Assembly (NCBI GenBank): GCA_902533625.1
Contig: CACAMI010000005.1
Coordinates: 1-64,000 of the forward strand
From: an uncultured Alphaproteobacteria bacterium
GTDB lineage: Bacteria > Pseudomonadota > Alphaproteobacteria > Rhodobacterales > Rhodobacteraceae
Direction: 5' to 3'
Length of the DNA: 64,000 nt
Below, piece by piece: positions 25,631 through 34,964 of this stretch. The notes beneath the pieces were generated by a model. That model was not told the origin of the DNA. It ran no database searches and saw only the letters and a program-made list of their open reading frames with translations. How positions within the stretch are numbered: the stretch's first letter is position 1; each line of letters opens with the position of its first letter. Made by a program: the position numbers and the translations under genes.

Positions 25631-28600
25631 ATGGAGCGCAAGATTAATTCATTTTTTGGAAATATCATTTCATATTTCACTAGACATGCAACAGCGGCAA
25701 ATTTGATACTTGGCTTAATGATAGTTTTGGGATTAGTTGCTACTAGCAGGCTCAGATCTCAATTTTTTCCAGATGTTGTAATTAATACCATAGTTGTAAG
25801 TGTCAATTGGGATGGTGCAGGTCCAGAAGACATAGATAATGGAATAATTTCCATAATCGAGCCAGGTCTACTTGGAGTCGAGGGTCTTGAAAAGATTGTT
25901 TCTACTTCCCGCCAGGGGCAGGCGCGAATAGCTTTAGACTTTGAAGATTCTTGGGACATGGACAGAGCAGGTGATGAAGTAAAATCTGTTGTTGATGGAG
26001 TAAATAACCTTCCCGAAACAGCCTCTGACCCAAAGATCAGAAGGATCGCCTGGCGAGATAAAGTGACTGACGTTATTATTTCGGGACCAGTATCTGTGGA
26101 ACAGCTTGGAACTTATGCGGATGAGTTCTCTCAAAAGATTTATAGAAAGGGAATTAGTAGGACTAGTACTAACGGAATAGAAGCACCAATTATAAATGTG
26201 TTTATACCAGAGGAAAAGCTGGTTCAGTATAATATTAACCTTCGGGATATAGCTTCACTGATTAATGAGGAGGCGAGGTCAGATCCAGCGGGAGATTTAT
26301 CAAGTGGAGTAGCGAGGTTAAAAACTGGTATTGAGAAAAAATCCATAAAAGACTTAGGATCGATCCCAGTAATTTCGAGAAAAGATGGCTCTAAAGTTTA
26401 TTTACAAGATGTGGCAATATTAGAAGTAAATCAGGGATCTGAGGCTGTAGCCTTTTATAGGCGGGGGAATCCAGCAATCTCGATTAGGGTCGATAGATCT
26501 GACTCTGGAGATGCAATAGAAATTCAGAATGATGTTGAGAAATCTGTGCAAGAGTTAAGGGAAACCCTGCCAAAAAATATAGAAATTGAGTTGTCTGGTA
26601 CAAGAGCAGAAGCAATATCAAATAGACTAAATTTACTTCTAAAAAATGGTGCCACGGGGTTACTTTTCGTAATTATTTTACTTTTCTTATTCTTATCTTT
26701 GAAGACTGCTTTTTGGGTTGCAGTTGGCATACCGGCAGCGATGTTAACTGCCTTGGGTTTTATGTATGTTTCTGGAATTACATTGAATATGATTTCCCTT
26801 TTTGCTCTTATCCTATGCCTAGGCATTGTTGTGGATGATGCAATAGTTGTCGGAGAGCATGCTGACTTTAGATCGCGGCAATTAAAAGAAACTGCTTATG
26901 AAGCAGCGGAAAATGGTGCTCTAAGGATGAGTATGCCAGTTTTTACTGCCACAGTAACCACTATTCTAGCTTTTAGTGCATTAATCTTAATTGGAGGTAG
27001 GTTTGGAAGCCTTATAAGAGATCTCCCTTTTACAGTTGTTGTAGTATTAGCTGCATCTCTTATGGAATGTTTTTTAGTTCTACCAAATCACATGGCACAT
27101 TCCTTAACCAGAACTTCAAAGTCTATTCCCTGGTATGATTATCCGAGTCATTATTTTAATTTATTTTTTAATATGTTTAGAGAGAAATATTTTAGACCCA
27201 CTATAAGAATTTTAATTTTGGGGAGATACCCTCTTTTGGCGAGCGCTATTCTTCTATTAACTATATCGTACTCACTTTTGTTGACTGGTGAAGTAAAGTG
27301 GCGTTTTTTTAATGCTCCTGAACGAGGAGGTTTGACGGGAAATATTGCTATGTTGCCTGGAGCAACTAGAGAAGATACGTTTTCAATGCTTAAAGAACTT
27401 GAGGACGCCAGCAGACGAGTTGCATTAAAATATGAAGAAGAGCACGGGGATTACCCAGTAACTTTTTCAATAGTTAAACTCGGGGGTAATTCTGGGCGTG
27501 GTTTAGCAGGTTCAGAATTTAAGGATAAGGATTTATTAGGATCAATATCTGTAGAATTGATAGATGCGGATTTGCGACCCTATAGTTCCTTCGCATATCT
27601 TGGAAGTTTGCAAGACGAGGTAAACAAGAGTCCTTTATTGGAGACACTTAGTTTTCGAGGTTGGCGTTCAGGTCCAGGGGGAGACGCCATATCGGTACAA
27701 TTGCTAGGAAATAATATAAGCATTATTAAGGAGGCTGCTCTTTATTTGATCGCTGAGTTAGAAAGCTTTCCAGAAGTTTCAGGACTTGAAGATACTCAGT
27801 CGTTCGATAAATCTGAGTTAATTCTTGAAATTACTCCAAAAGGATCTTCACTAGGTTTTTCGACTGATCAGATAGCCAGGGAATTATATGGTAGATTAAA
27901 CGGGATTGAGGCTGCAACATATTCAGACGGACCCAGAGAAGCTAAAATAATGGTTATGGTTCCTAAGGAAGATTTGAATTCAGAGTTTCTCTATAAAACA
28001 TGGTTAAAATCAAATTCTGGCTCCTATGTTTCTTTATCCGACATTGTGGCGATAAAAGCAAAAAGTGGGTTCTCTACTATAAATAGAGAAAATGGGCTGA
28101 ATAGTATTACTGTTACTGGAGATATTTCTGAGGATAATCCTGAGGCAGCAGAAGAAATTACTAGGAAAATTAAAGAGAATATATTACCGGATGTCACTAG
28201 CCGTTTTGGCATTCAAGCTATCATGACTGGTCTTGCGGAACAGGAAAGAAATTTCCTAAATGATTCTCTTATTAGCTTTTCCTTATGTTTGTTTGGAATC
28301 TATTTAGCTCTAACCTGGGTTTTTTCTAGTTGGGTTAGGCCCTTAGTTGTAATGGCAATAATTCCATTTGGACTGATAGGTACAATATGGGGGCATTATT
28401 TCTGGCAAATTCCTATGTCTCTTTTCTCGGTAATAGGCTTAATCGGTATGACAGGAATAATTATTAATGATTCAATAGTTTTGGTGTCTACTATTAATGA
28501 GTATGAGGCTGAAAATAGAGCGGAACCTGTTATTGATGGTATTTGTGATAGACTTCGACCTGTTTTACTCACAACACTCACAACTGTTTTTGGTCTAGCA

Positions 28601-29047
28601 CCCCTCCTATTTGAAACTTCTCAAGATGCTCAATTCCTGAAGCCCACTGTAGTAACCTTAGTATTTGGTTTGGGCTTTGGTATGTTTATTATTTTGTTTC
28701 TTGTTCCAAGTTTAATTTCTATGCAAAAAGATATTAAATCTTGCTTTTATTCTCTAAGAGAGATCCTTTTTGGAGAAGTTTCAAAGCCATTGAAAAGACA
28801 AATGTGGGGTTTAATTGCCTTATTACTTCTTAGTTTTCTGATTTTAATGGGCCAATATATTTTTATTGGAGATTTGGGGGCAGTTGTTCCACACATTTTA
28901 CCATTTTTACCGTATTCTTTGAGTATTTTCTTAACTTATTGTACTTTATTGGTTGTTCTTCCAGTTGGATTTCTTGCTTTAAAAAATAATATTTTTTCAT
29001 ATTCTGAATCGGGAGAGCAATCAATGACAACCAAGAAAAAGAAGTGA
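25631..29047 (+). CDS. RND efflux transporter permease with C-terminal membrane extension
   Basis: Proton-driven RND exporter (AcrB/MdtB superfamily), 1138 residues. The N-terminal helix, the SRLRSQFFPDVV segment, porter domains and the helix-4 relay motif GIVVDDAIVVGEHA are present; the second half repeats the pattern with GIIINDSIVLVSTINEYE. After the usual last helix (FGMFIILFLVPSL) about 115 more residues contain two or three further hydrophobic helices (LIALLLLSFLILMGQYIF; LSIFLTYCTLLVVLPVGFLA), which standard RND pumps lack. The ATG follows the adaptor stop with no gap. The 3' end overlaps the convergent DsbD-like gene by 27 bp. Substrate unknown. Confidence 0.9.
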   Translation: MERKINSFFGNIISYFTRHATAANLILGLMIVLGLVATSRLRSQFFPDVVINTIVVSVNWDGAGPEDIDNGIISIIEPGLLGVEGLEKIVSTSRQGQARIALDFEDSWDMDRAGDEVKSVVDGVNNLPETASDPKIRRIAWRDKVTDVIISGPVSVEQLGTYADEFSQKIYRKGISRTSTNGIEAPIINVFIPEEKLVQYNINLRDIASLINEEARSDPAGDLSSGVARLKTGIEKKSIKDLGSIPVISRKDGSKVYLQDVAILEVNQGSEAVAFYRRGNPAISIRVDRSDSGDAIEIQNDVEKSVQELRETLPKNIEIELSGTRAEAISNRLNLLLKNGATGLLFVIILLFLFLSLKTAFWVAVGIPAAMLTALGFMYVSGITLNMISLFALILCLGIVVDDAIVVGEHADFRSRQLKETAYEAAENGALRMSMPVFTATVTTILAFSALILIGGRFGSLIRDLPFTVVVVLAASLMECFLVLPNHMAHSLTRTSKSIPWYDYPSHYFNLFFNMFREKYFRPTIRILILGRYPLLASAILLLTISYSLLLTGEVKWRFFNAPERGGLTGNIAMLPGATREDTFSMLKELEDASRRVALKYEEEHGDYPVTFSIVKLGGNSGRGLAGSEFKDKDLLGSISVELIDADLRPYSSFAYLGSLQDEVNKSPLLETLSFRGWRSGPGGDAISVQLLGNNISIIKEAALYLIAELESFPEVSGLEDTQSFDKSELILEITPKGSSLGFSTDQIARELYGRLNGIEAATYSDGPREAKIMVMVPKEDLNSEFLYKTWLKSNSGSYVSLSDIVAIKAKSGFSTINRENGLNSITVTGDISEDNPEAAEEITRKIKENILPDVTSRFGIQAIMTGLAEQERNFLNDSLISFSLCLFGIYLALTWVFSSWVRPLVVMAIIPFGLIGTIWGHYFWQIPMSLFSVIGLIGMTGIIINDSIVLVSTINEYEAENRAEPVIDGICDRLRPVLLTTLTTVFGLAPLLFETSQDAQFLKPTVVTLVFGLGFGMFIILFLVPSLISMQKDIKSCFYSLREILFGEVSKPLKRQMWGLIALLLLSFLILMGQYIFIGDLGAVVPHILPFLPYSLSIFLTYCTLLVVLPVGFLALKNNIFSYSESGEQSMTTKKKK

Positions 29048-29863
29048 TTTATCCTTGGAAATGATGGTAAGTTTAAATTTTGATTTATCAATAAATAGGT
29101 ACTTCTTTTGGGAACGGTCTATCGCAGTTTCGAAGAATAATTTTTGATCACTTATATACTTTTTAGTCTTTAACAGGGCTATCATGTCTGTGCCGTATTC
29201 CAATATTGACCATGATTCAAAAAATGAATCAGATAGTTTTGCAGAAAATTTAAGAAAAGATCGTCCGACATTGGTATTTAGCGAGCAACGTAGATTTCCT
29301 AAGGTTGAGTCTGAACTGCTTTTGGGAACTTTATTCAAGGCATTTTCGAGAGCATCCTTTTTGGAAGAAATTTTAGAATTTTTTATTTCAAAGGTTAAAT
29401 ATTTCTTTACGGGTATGCATATGTTTTTGCAGACTCCAAAATCTGCATTTAGCTTGAACAAATATGGTAAATTTTTATTATTTAATTTAATAACAATTGG
29501 AATTAATACTTCGTTTTTATAGATAAGCGAAATATTTCCATCACTTTCCTGCACTTCTGGCCTAGGCCAAAGTATCTTAAAATCTTCCATATCAGGAATT
29601 TTTTCAATATTAATAACGGTGGGTAAACCCGTAGTTCCTGAGTGTCTCCAATACGTTTTCCACCCTTCCTTAAGATTAATTTTAAGCCCAATTATAATAG
29701 TTTTATCTTCATGAATGACATCATCGATTATTGAAACTCTACCATAAATTTCTTCATAAATAATACTTTCTTGCTCTAACTCGGAAGTTGATACATGTCC
29801 AGGAATTAGAAGTGTCAAGGTTGCCAAACAGAATAGAGGGAATATTAAACCAATTCTTATCAT
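29021..29863 (-). CDS. Periplasmic protein with DsbD N-terminal-like domain
   Basis: A 280-residue exported protein resembling the periplasmic alpha domain of thiol:disulfide interchange protein DsbD/ScsB, without the membrane and thioredoxin domains. A signal peptide is visible (residues 1-25, hydrophobic FPLFCLATLTLLI). The domain shows GWKTYWRHSGTTGLP and the redox pair in FGVCKNICIPVKKY (CxxxC). The rest to the C-terminus is beta-rich without a recognised motif. It is divergent from yqgE, an arrangement I recall as conserved in alphaproteobacteria. Probable role: accepting or donating electrons in periplasmic thiol chemistry. Confidence 0.78.
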   Translation of the reverse strand: MIRIGLIFPLFCLATLTLLIPGHVSTSELEQESIIYEEIYGRVSIIDDVIHEDKTIIIGLKINLKEGWKTYWRHSGTTGLPTVINIEKIPDMEDFKILWPRPEVQESDGNISLIYKNEVLIPIVIKLNNKNLPYLFKLNADFGVCKNICIPVKKYLTFEIKNSKISSKKDALENALNKVPKSSSDSTLGNLRCSLNTNVGRSFLKFSAKLSDSFFESWSILEYGTDMIALLKTKKYISDQKLFFETAIDRSQKKYLFIDKSKFKLTIISKDKSLLFLGCH

Positions 29864-29877
29864 TTTTATTGAATATT

Positions 29878-29906
29878 TTTACTTATTAGGAGAATTAATA
29901 TATAAT
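29878..29906 (+). promoter_or_regulatory. Candidate sigma-70 promoter for yqgE
   Basis: TTTACT at 29878-29883 (four of six matches to TTGACA), a 17-bp spacer, and an exact TATAAT at 29901-29906. Transcription would begin near 29913, about 23 bp before the yqgE ATG. This is the best-spaced promoter-like pair I noticed, though AT-rich DNA produces such matches by chance. Confidence 0.45.
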
Positions 29907-29935
29907 CTTCTTATATTAATAATAAACACAGATAA

Positions 29936-30508
29936 ATGGAAGAAGATCCTATAGAGCGATTTTTAACCGGTAAAGTTTTATTAGCAACTCCAGGAATGCT
30001 TGATCCGAGGTTTTTTGAAGCTGTGATTTTTGTTTGTTCACATACAAAAGAAGGGGCGATGGGTATTATGGTTAATAAACCTGCTATGAACTTTAATTTT
30101 ACCCAGTTGCTTAGACGACTGGGTATTCCTGATATTGAGAATGTAGAAGAAAGGGAAATTTACGTTGGAGGCCCAGTAGAAATTGAAAGAGGATTTGTTC
30201 TCCATTCTAACGATTACGAAATTCCAGATTTGACGGTAAAGATTGATGATTGCTCATTTACTGTTTCAACTGAAATTCTAAAGGATATCCTAGCTGGGAA
30301 AGGGCCTCTAAACAGCATATTGGCACTAGGCTATGCCGGGTGGGCTCCTGGTCAGCTAGAAAAAGAAATTGTTGAAGATGGTTGGCTGGTTTCTGATCCT
30401 GATGATAAATTAATTTTTACAGAAAAGCACGAAAAAAAATGGAATATGGGTATTAACAAACTTGGTATAAATTTGTCAAAATTTTCAATGGTTGGAGGTC
30501 AAGCTTAA
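29936..30508 (+). CDS. yqgE: YqgE/AlgH family protein
   Basis: A 190-residue member of the widespread UPF0301 (YqgE/AlgH) family, whose biochemical role is not settled; AlgH was linked to alginate regulation in Pseudomonas. Family motifs are clear: LTGKVLLATPGMLDPRFFEAVIF-type start, EGAMGIMVNKP, VGGPVEIERGFVLH and the ALGYAGWAPGQLEKEI stretch. The start is ATG 29936, which immediately precedes EEDPIERFLTG, and the length is normal. The stop lies 2 bp from the convergent tsaC stop. Confidence 0.92.
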   Translation: MEEDPIERFLTGKVLLATPGMLDPRFFEAVIFVCSHTKEGAMGIMVNKPAMNFNFTQLLRRLGIPDIENVEEREIYVGGPVEIERGFVLHSNDYEIPDLTVKIDDCSFTVSTEILKDILAGKGPLNSILALGYAGWAPGQLEKEIVEDGWLVSDPDDKLIFTEKHEKKWNMGINKLGINLSKFSMVGGQA

Positions 30509-30509
30509 T

Positions 30510-31493
30510 TCATCTTTTTAAAGTAGATGCTCTTAAAAGGCGGTCATTTATACTCGCACCTAAACCATAATTTGGAATTGGCGCGACTGCGATTGATTTT
30601 TTATTGGAGTTTGGATCTTCAAGAATCATTTCATCAGCCAATCTTAGATAGTTATATAAATTTCTAGCTGCCTCAGTTAAAATTTTGTTCTCTGATAAAG
30701 AAAAGCCCTCTATAGAGGCTTTCTTTGAACCAAAGGCCAGATAAACTTCTTCTTTACTTGGTTCTAAAACATTTAACCGCAAATTAGATTTTGGTGAGTA
30801 ATGGGTTAAAAGTTGCCCGGGTGAAATTATTTCTTTTCCTGGAGATTGCAATGATATTTCGATTTTGGGAAATTCGAATGAAATCACCTTCTTGATGTTT
30901 TCGCGAGTAAGTGAGCCTTCTCTCAAAATATCAATTTTCCCCTCCCCACATTTTAAAATTGTACTTTCCAAACCAATTTCACAGTAATTTCCGTCCAAAA
31001 TCATTTCAACATCTTTCTTAAGGTCTAGAGCATGGGTGGCAAGTGTTGGGCTAACTTCACCAGATATATTAGCAGAAGGAGCAGCAATTGGTTTCCCAAA
31101 AGTTTTTAATAGCGAAATAGCTGTAGTATTTTTTGGTACCCTTATAGCTATAGTCCTTAGACCAGCTGTCACTTTCTTTGATATTTCTTGGGAACCGTTA
31201 TTTAAAACCAAGGTAAGGGGACCTGGCCAAAAATTTTCTGCTAAAAATAATTCAATCTTGGAAAAATGAGCGATCGATCGCGCGCGCTCCAGATTTTCTA
31301 CATGAACAATTAGAGGGTTATTTTGAGGTCGTTTTTTTGCTGCATAAATCCTCTCTACGGCCTTATCATTTAATGCGTTTGCACCAATTCCATATACTGT
31401 TTCAGTAGGGAAAACAACACTACCACCTTCCTGTAAAATTTTTGAGGCCTTAAGAATATTTTTACTATTTGGCTGAAATATTTTTGATTCCAT
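30510..31493 (-). CDS. tsaC: L-threonylcarbamoyladenylate synthase (TsaC/Sua5)
   Basis: Makes threonylcarbamoyl-AMP from threonine, bicarbonate and ATP for the t6A37 modification of ANN-decoding tRNAs. The 327-residue length fits the longer Sua5 form: a YrdC domain (about residues 10-200) with GGSVVFPTETVYGIGANA, KKRPQNNPLIVHV and PSANISGEVSPT, then a linker with SPGQLLTHYSPKSNLRL and a C-terminal Sua5 domain. The start is an ATG. It is divergent from the acyl-CoA dehydrogenase gene. Confidence 0.94.
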   Translation of the reverse strand: MESKIFQPNSKNILKASKILQEGGSVVFPTETVYGIGANALNDKAVERIYAAKKRPQNNPLIVHVENLERARSIAHFSKIELFLAENFWPGPLTLVLNNGSQEISKKVTAGLRTIAIRVPKNTTAISLLKTFGKPIAAPSANISGEVSPTLATHALDLKKDVEMILDGNYCEIGLESTILKCGEGKIDILREGSLTRENIKKVISFEFPKIEISLQSPGKEIISPGQLLTHYSPKSNLRLNVLEPSKEEVYLAFGSKKASIEGFSLSENKILTEAARNLYNYLRLADEMILEDPNSNKKSIAVAPIPNYGLGASINDRLLRASTLKR

Positions 31494-31583
31494 TTGGAGT
31501 GTATATTCCTTTAGTATAAATATGTTTTCATTTGTCTAACTTATATATAATTACTCTGTATAGGAATTATTTTAGGAGTTAAT

Positions 31584-33299
31584 ATGATTTATAATGCCCC
31601 AGTACAAGAGATGCTTTTTCTTTTTGATAAGGTATTAATGGGAGAAAGGGTATTAGTTGGCAAGTTTAAGGATATAGATAAATCAGCTATATCAGATATT
31701 TTGAAAGAGGTTGCCAAATTTAGCGAAAATATTTTAGTTCCCATTAATAGAGATGCAGATATTAACCCTCCCACATTCAACGGTGGAAATGTAAAATGCA
31801 ACGAGAAATATAAAGAGGCTTATTCTGCATTATCAACGGGTGGATGGATTGGTATATCTGGGGATCAAAAATATGGAGGCATGGGCCTGCCTTCAGTTTT
31901 AACAACTTGTATAAATGAGATATTATCTAGTGGTTGCATGGCCTTATCGCTTAATGCTTTGATGACACAAGGGCAGATTGAAGCTCTAGAAAATCATGCA
32001 GATGATAGAATAAAAGAGATATATTTGCCTAAATTAAACAGTGGTGAGTGGTCTGGAACAATGAACTTGACGGAATCTCAGGCAGGTTCTGATGTAGGAG
32101 CTTTAAAAACTAAAGCTGAAAAATGCCCTGATGGAAAATATAAAGTCACTGGGCAGAAAATATATATCAGTTGGGGTGATCATGACTTAAATAAAAATAT
32201 ATGCCATTTAGTTTTAGCAAGGGTTAAAGGGGCTCCTGAAGGCACAAAAGGAATTTCATTATTTTTAGTTCCTAAAATAATACCTGATTTGCATGGTGAG
32301 CCGGATGTAAGGAACGGTGTAATATCAGTATCAATGGAAGAAAAATTTGGTCTTCATGGATCTCCGACAATGGTTATTCAGTACTCAGATGCTATTGGAT
32401 GGTTAATTGGAGAGGAAAATCAAGGTTTGACCGCTATGTTTACCATGATGAATAATGCTAGGTTAGGTGTTGGTGTTGAAGGATTATCTCAATCTGAAAG
32501 AGCCTACCAGAAGGCTTTAAATTTTGCGAAAGGTAGAGTTCAGGGCAAAAATCTGAAAACTAATCTTTCGACAGAAATAATTAACCATGCAGATGTTCGA
32601 CGAAACCTTTTGGATATGAAAGCTTTGACAGTGGCTTCTAGGGCTATATGCATGGATTGTGCTATAAATATTGATATTGCTAACATAAACAATGATGAAG
32701 GTTGTGCTAGGAAAGCAGGGTTATTAACTCCAATCGCTAAAGCATTTTCAACTGACGTGGCAAATAAAATTACTGAAGTTGGTATCCAAATTCATGGTGG
32801 CATGGGTTTTATTGAAGAAACCGGTGCAGCACAGTTTTATAGAGATGCCAGGGTAACGTCAATTTATGAAGGTACTAATGGAATTCAAGCTATGGATCTT
32901 GTGGGCAGAAAAATGAACGATGGTGGAGAGGCCGCACAAGGTTTAATTAGCGAGATAAAAAGCACTGAAAATTTAGCCATTAATTTTTCTATAGAACAAA
33001 AAGAATTACTAGCTTGCGCTCGGATAAAACTGCAGGAGGCAACCAATTGGATGTTAAACTGTGAAAGTATAAACGAAAGATACGCAGGATCTTCACCATT
33101 TCTAAAGGCATTTGGTTATGTTCTTGGGGCGCATTATTTGCTAAAAAGCGCTGTGGTTTCAGATGATGAAGATAAGAATATTTTATCACAATATTTTTTA
33201 AAGCAAGTTTTACCTGAAGCTTTTCCACTTTTCGATTATTCGGTCCAAGGGTCAGAACTTCTTTATGCTTACAACTTTGAACAGGATTATAAATCTTGA
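31584..33299 (+). CDS. Acyl-CoA dehydrogenase, DmdC-like subfamily
   Basis: A 571-residue FAD acyl-CoA dehydrogenase with the extended C-terminal domain found in 3-methylmercaptopropionyl-CoA dehydrogenase (DmdC) and relatives. The N-terminal YNAPVQEMLFLFDKV, MNLTESQAGSDVGAL in the beta domain, NNARLGVGVEGLSQSERAYQ and IHGGMGFIEETGAAQFYRDA are visible; the likely catalytic glutamate lies in SIYEGTNGIQAMDLVGRK. DmdC acts in marine demethylation of DMSP, but many paralogues use other acyl-CoAs and no dmdA or dmdB is here, so the substrate is open. TATAAT at 31546-31551 could be its -10 site. The stop overlaps the next TTG start. Confidence 0.82.
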   Translation: MIYNAPVQEMLFLFDKVLMGERVLVGKFKDIDKSAISDILKEVAKFSENILVPINRDADINPPTFNGGNVKCNEKYKEAYSALSTGGWIGISGDQKYGGMGLPSVLTTCINEILSSGCMALSLNALMTQGQIEALENHADDRIKEIYLPKLNSGEWSGTMNLTESQAGSDVGALKTKAEKCPDGKYKVTGQKIYISWGDHDLNKNICHLVLARVKGAPEGTKGISLFLVPKIIPDLHGEPDVRNGVISVSMEEKFGLHGSPTMVIQYSDAIGWLIGEENQGLTAMFTMMNNARLGVGVEGLSQSERAYQKALNFAKGRVQGKNLKTNLSTEIINHADVRRNLLDMKALTVASRAICMDCAINIDIANINNDEGCARKAGLLTPIAKAFSTDVANKITEVGIQIHGGMGFIEETGAAQFYRDARVTSIYEGTNGIQAMDLVGRKMNDGGEAAQGLISEIKSTENLAINFSIEQKELLACARIKLQEATNWMLNCESINERYAGSSPFLKAFGYVLGAHYLLKSAVVSDDEDKNILSQYFLKQVLPEAFPLFDYSVQGSELLYAYNFEQDYKS

Positions 33300-34339
33300 A
33301 TACTTATCGCAAGGAAATAAAATTTCCAATCAACACTGTTCCAGAAGATTCGAATTTAGTTGAGATTAGAAAAGGAATTTTTTGGGCTAGAATGCAAATT
33401 CCTAACCCATTAAATCATGTAAATGTCTACATTTTTGAAGAAAAGGATGACCTTACCATTATTGATACAGGTATGAATACTAAGGAAAATAGAAAGAGTT
33501 GGACTGACATAATAAGAAAATATTTCCGAACTAAAAAGATATCTAGAGTAATACTTACACATCACCATCCAGATCACTATGGGTTGGCTGGATGGTTTAG
33601 TGAAAATTTTGATGCTCAAATCATTAGTTCAAGAACTTCTTATTTGATGGCAAGAATGCTTTCTCTTGATGTGCAAGATAAGCTTTCTCCCGAAGCAGAG
33701 TTATTTTACGTTAGAGCAGGAATGCCAAAAATTATTCTTGAAACTAGGAAAAATATGAGACCAATGAATTTCTCTGACCTAGTATATAAAATACCACTAG
33801 GCTTTAGGAGACTTCAAGATGATAGCAGTATAGAAATTGGTGGTCAGAGCTGGAGAATTATATTCGGAAATGGACATGCACCTACTCATGCAACATTCTG
33901 GTCAGAGGAATCCGATATGGCAATTGTTGGAGATCAAGTGTTACCAGGAATATCTTCTAACTTAGGTGTTTATCCTACTGAACCAGAAGCGGACACTGTA
34001 GGCGATTGGATTTCAAGTTGTAAGAAACTGAAGCGATATTCAAATAATGAGAAATTGGTTCTTCCTGGGCACAGGTTGCCTTTTACTGGTTTGTCCTTAC
34101 GGCTGGACCAATTAATTAGAAACCATAGGACTGCGTTAAAACGAATAGATAGAAGGTTAGCTGAAGGCCCTGTTAGGACTGTTGAGTTATTTAAAACAAT
34201 CTTCATGCGTGATATTAAGGAAAGTGAATATGGTCTGGCATTATCGGAAGCTGTTGGGCATATGAATCATCTGTATAAAAAAGGTAAGATTTCTAGAAAA
34301 TTAGATAATGAAGGAGCCTATTTGTGGTATAAGGCTTAG
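33296..34339 (+). CDS. MBL-fold metallo-hydrolase
   Basis: A 347-residue metallo-beta-lactamase-fold hydrolase. The metal-binding THHHPDH motif is at residues 88-94, with GNGHAPTHATFW and PGHRLPF supplying later ligands, and an IIDTGM segment near 55-60. The C-terminal ~80 residues form the helical/winged domain seen in LACTB2-like members. It starts at TTG 33296 overlapping the acyl-CoA dehydrogenase stop (TTGA), so it is co-translated and may hydrolyse a thioester or ester from the same pathway. The substrate is unknown. Confidence 0.85.
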   Translation: MNTYRKEIKFPINTVPEDSNLVEIRKGIFWARMQIPNPLNHVNVYIFEEKDDLTIIDTGMNTKENRKSWTDIIRKYFRTKKISRVILTHHHPDHYGLAGWFSENFDAQIISSRTSYLMARMLSLDVQDKLSPEAELFYVRAGMPKIILETRKNMRPMNFSDLVYKIPLGFRRLQDDSSIEIGGQSWRIIFGNGHAPTHATFWSEESDMAIVGDQVLPGISSNLGVYPTEPEADTVGDWISSCKKLKRYSNNEKLVLPGHRLPFTGLSLRLDQLIRNHRTALKRIDRRLAEGPVRTVELFKTIFMRDIKESEYGLALSEAVGHMNHLYKKGKISRKLDNEGAYLWYKA

Positions 34340-34404
34340 AAGCAAATTCTTGAAAATTTAATTTCTTTAAAGTAGAATTTAATCAATAAAATGAGGACCG
34401 TACA

Positions 34405-34539
34405 ATGACCGACTATAAACCTGGGAAAATGGATATTTCTGTTCAAACTGAAACCTTTGGAGGTTTCATAAAAGGAATTATATATGTTTGTGTGTTTTGT
34501 GTAGCAGTTTTAATTTTTCTAGCGATCTATGCTACCTAA
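34405..34539 (+). CDS. aa3-type cytochrome c oxidase subunit IV
   Basis: A 44-residue single-helix protein of the bacterial aa3 oxidase subunit IV family, which packs beside the catalytic subunits and is not essential. The family core [15 protein letters not shown] lies at residues 9-23, followed by one membrane helix (24-42). GAGG about 9 bp before the ATG supports the start. The gene is far from the cox operon at 52-56 kb. Its last 4 bp overlap the convergent rpsU stop. Confidence 0.85.
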   Translation: MTDYKPGKMDISVQTETFGGFIKGIIYVCVFCVAVLIFLAIYAT

Positions 34540-34745
34540 GAAACCATACTTTCTCTTTGAAGTTTTTTTCGAGCCAATTTTCTAGATCTTCTAACAGCTT
34601 CAGCTTTTTCTCTAGCTTTTTTTACAGAGGGTTTTTCAAAATGTTGCTTTAATTTCATTTCACGAAAAACGCCTTCTCTTTGAAGTTTTTTCTTAAGTGC
34701 TCTCAAAGCTTGCTCTACATTGTTATCTCTTACCTGAACTTGCAA
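34536..34745 (-). CDS. rpsU: 30S ribosomal protein S21
   Basis: Small basic ribosomal protein, 69 residues, with the S21 signature [20 protein letters not shown] at the N-terminus and a lysine/arginine-rich tail ([16 protein letters not shown]). The start is TTG 34745, with GAGGA 6 bp upstream on the minus strand. S21 helps the 30S subunit bind mRNA. The roughly 220-bp gap to the next gene must hold its promoter; nothing there is distinctive. Confidence 0.95.
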   Translation of the reverse strand: MQVQVRDNNVEQALRALKKKLQREGVFREMKLKQHFEKPSVKKAREKAEAVRRSRKLARKKLQRESMVS

Positions 34746-34964
34746 ATCATTCCTCTACATTAACCTTATTGATCAGAGCAAGTTTATAGCAATAGGCCGA
34801 CTCTATGTCCATAGAAATAATTAAAATTTGGTATATGGTAGTTTCTACCTTTTTTGGTAGAATTAATGTATTAAATAATTAAATACCTGATTGATTGTGT
34901 TCTTAAGAGGAATGTTTAAAAAAATTTGATTTGATATAAGAGGCAGTTTTGGGTAAATTTTTTT

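Noticed and set aside
31499-31583. Strong promoter for the DmdC-like gene
   Set aside because: TATAAT at 31546 exists, but the best -35 candidate (TTTTCA) is only 15 bp away; mentioned in the gene entry only.
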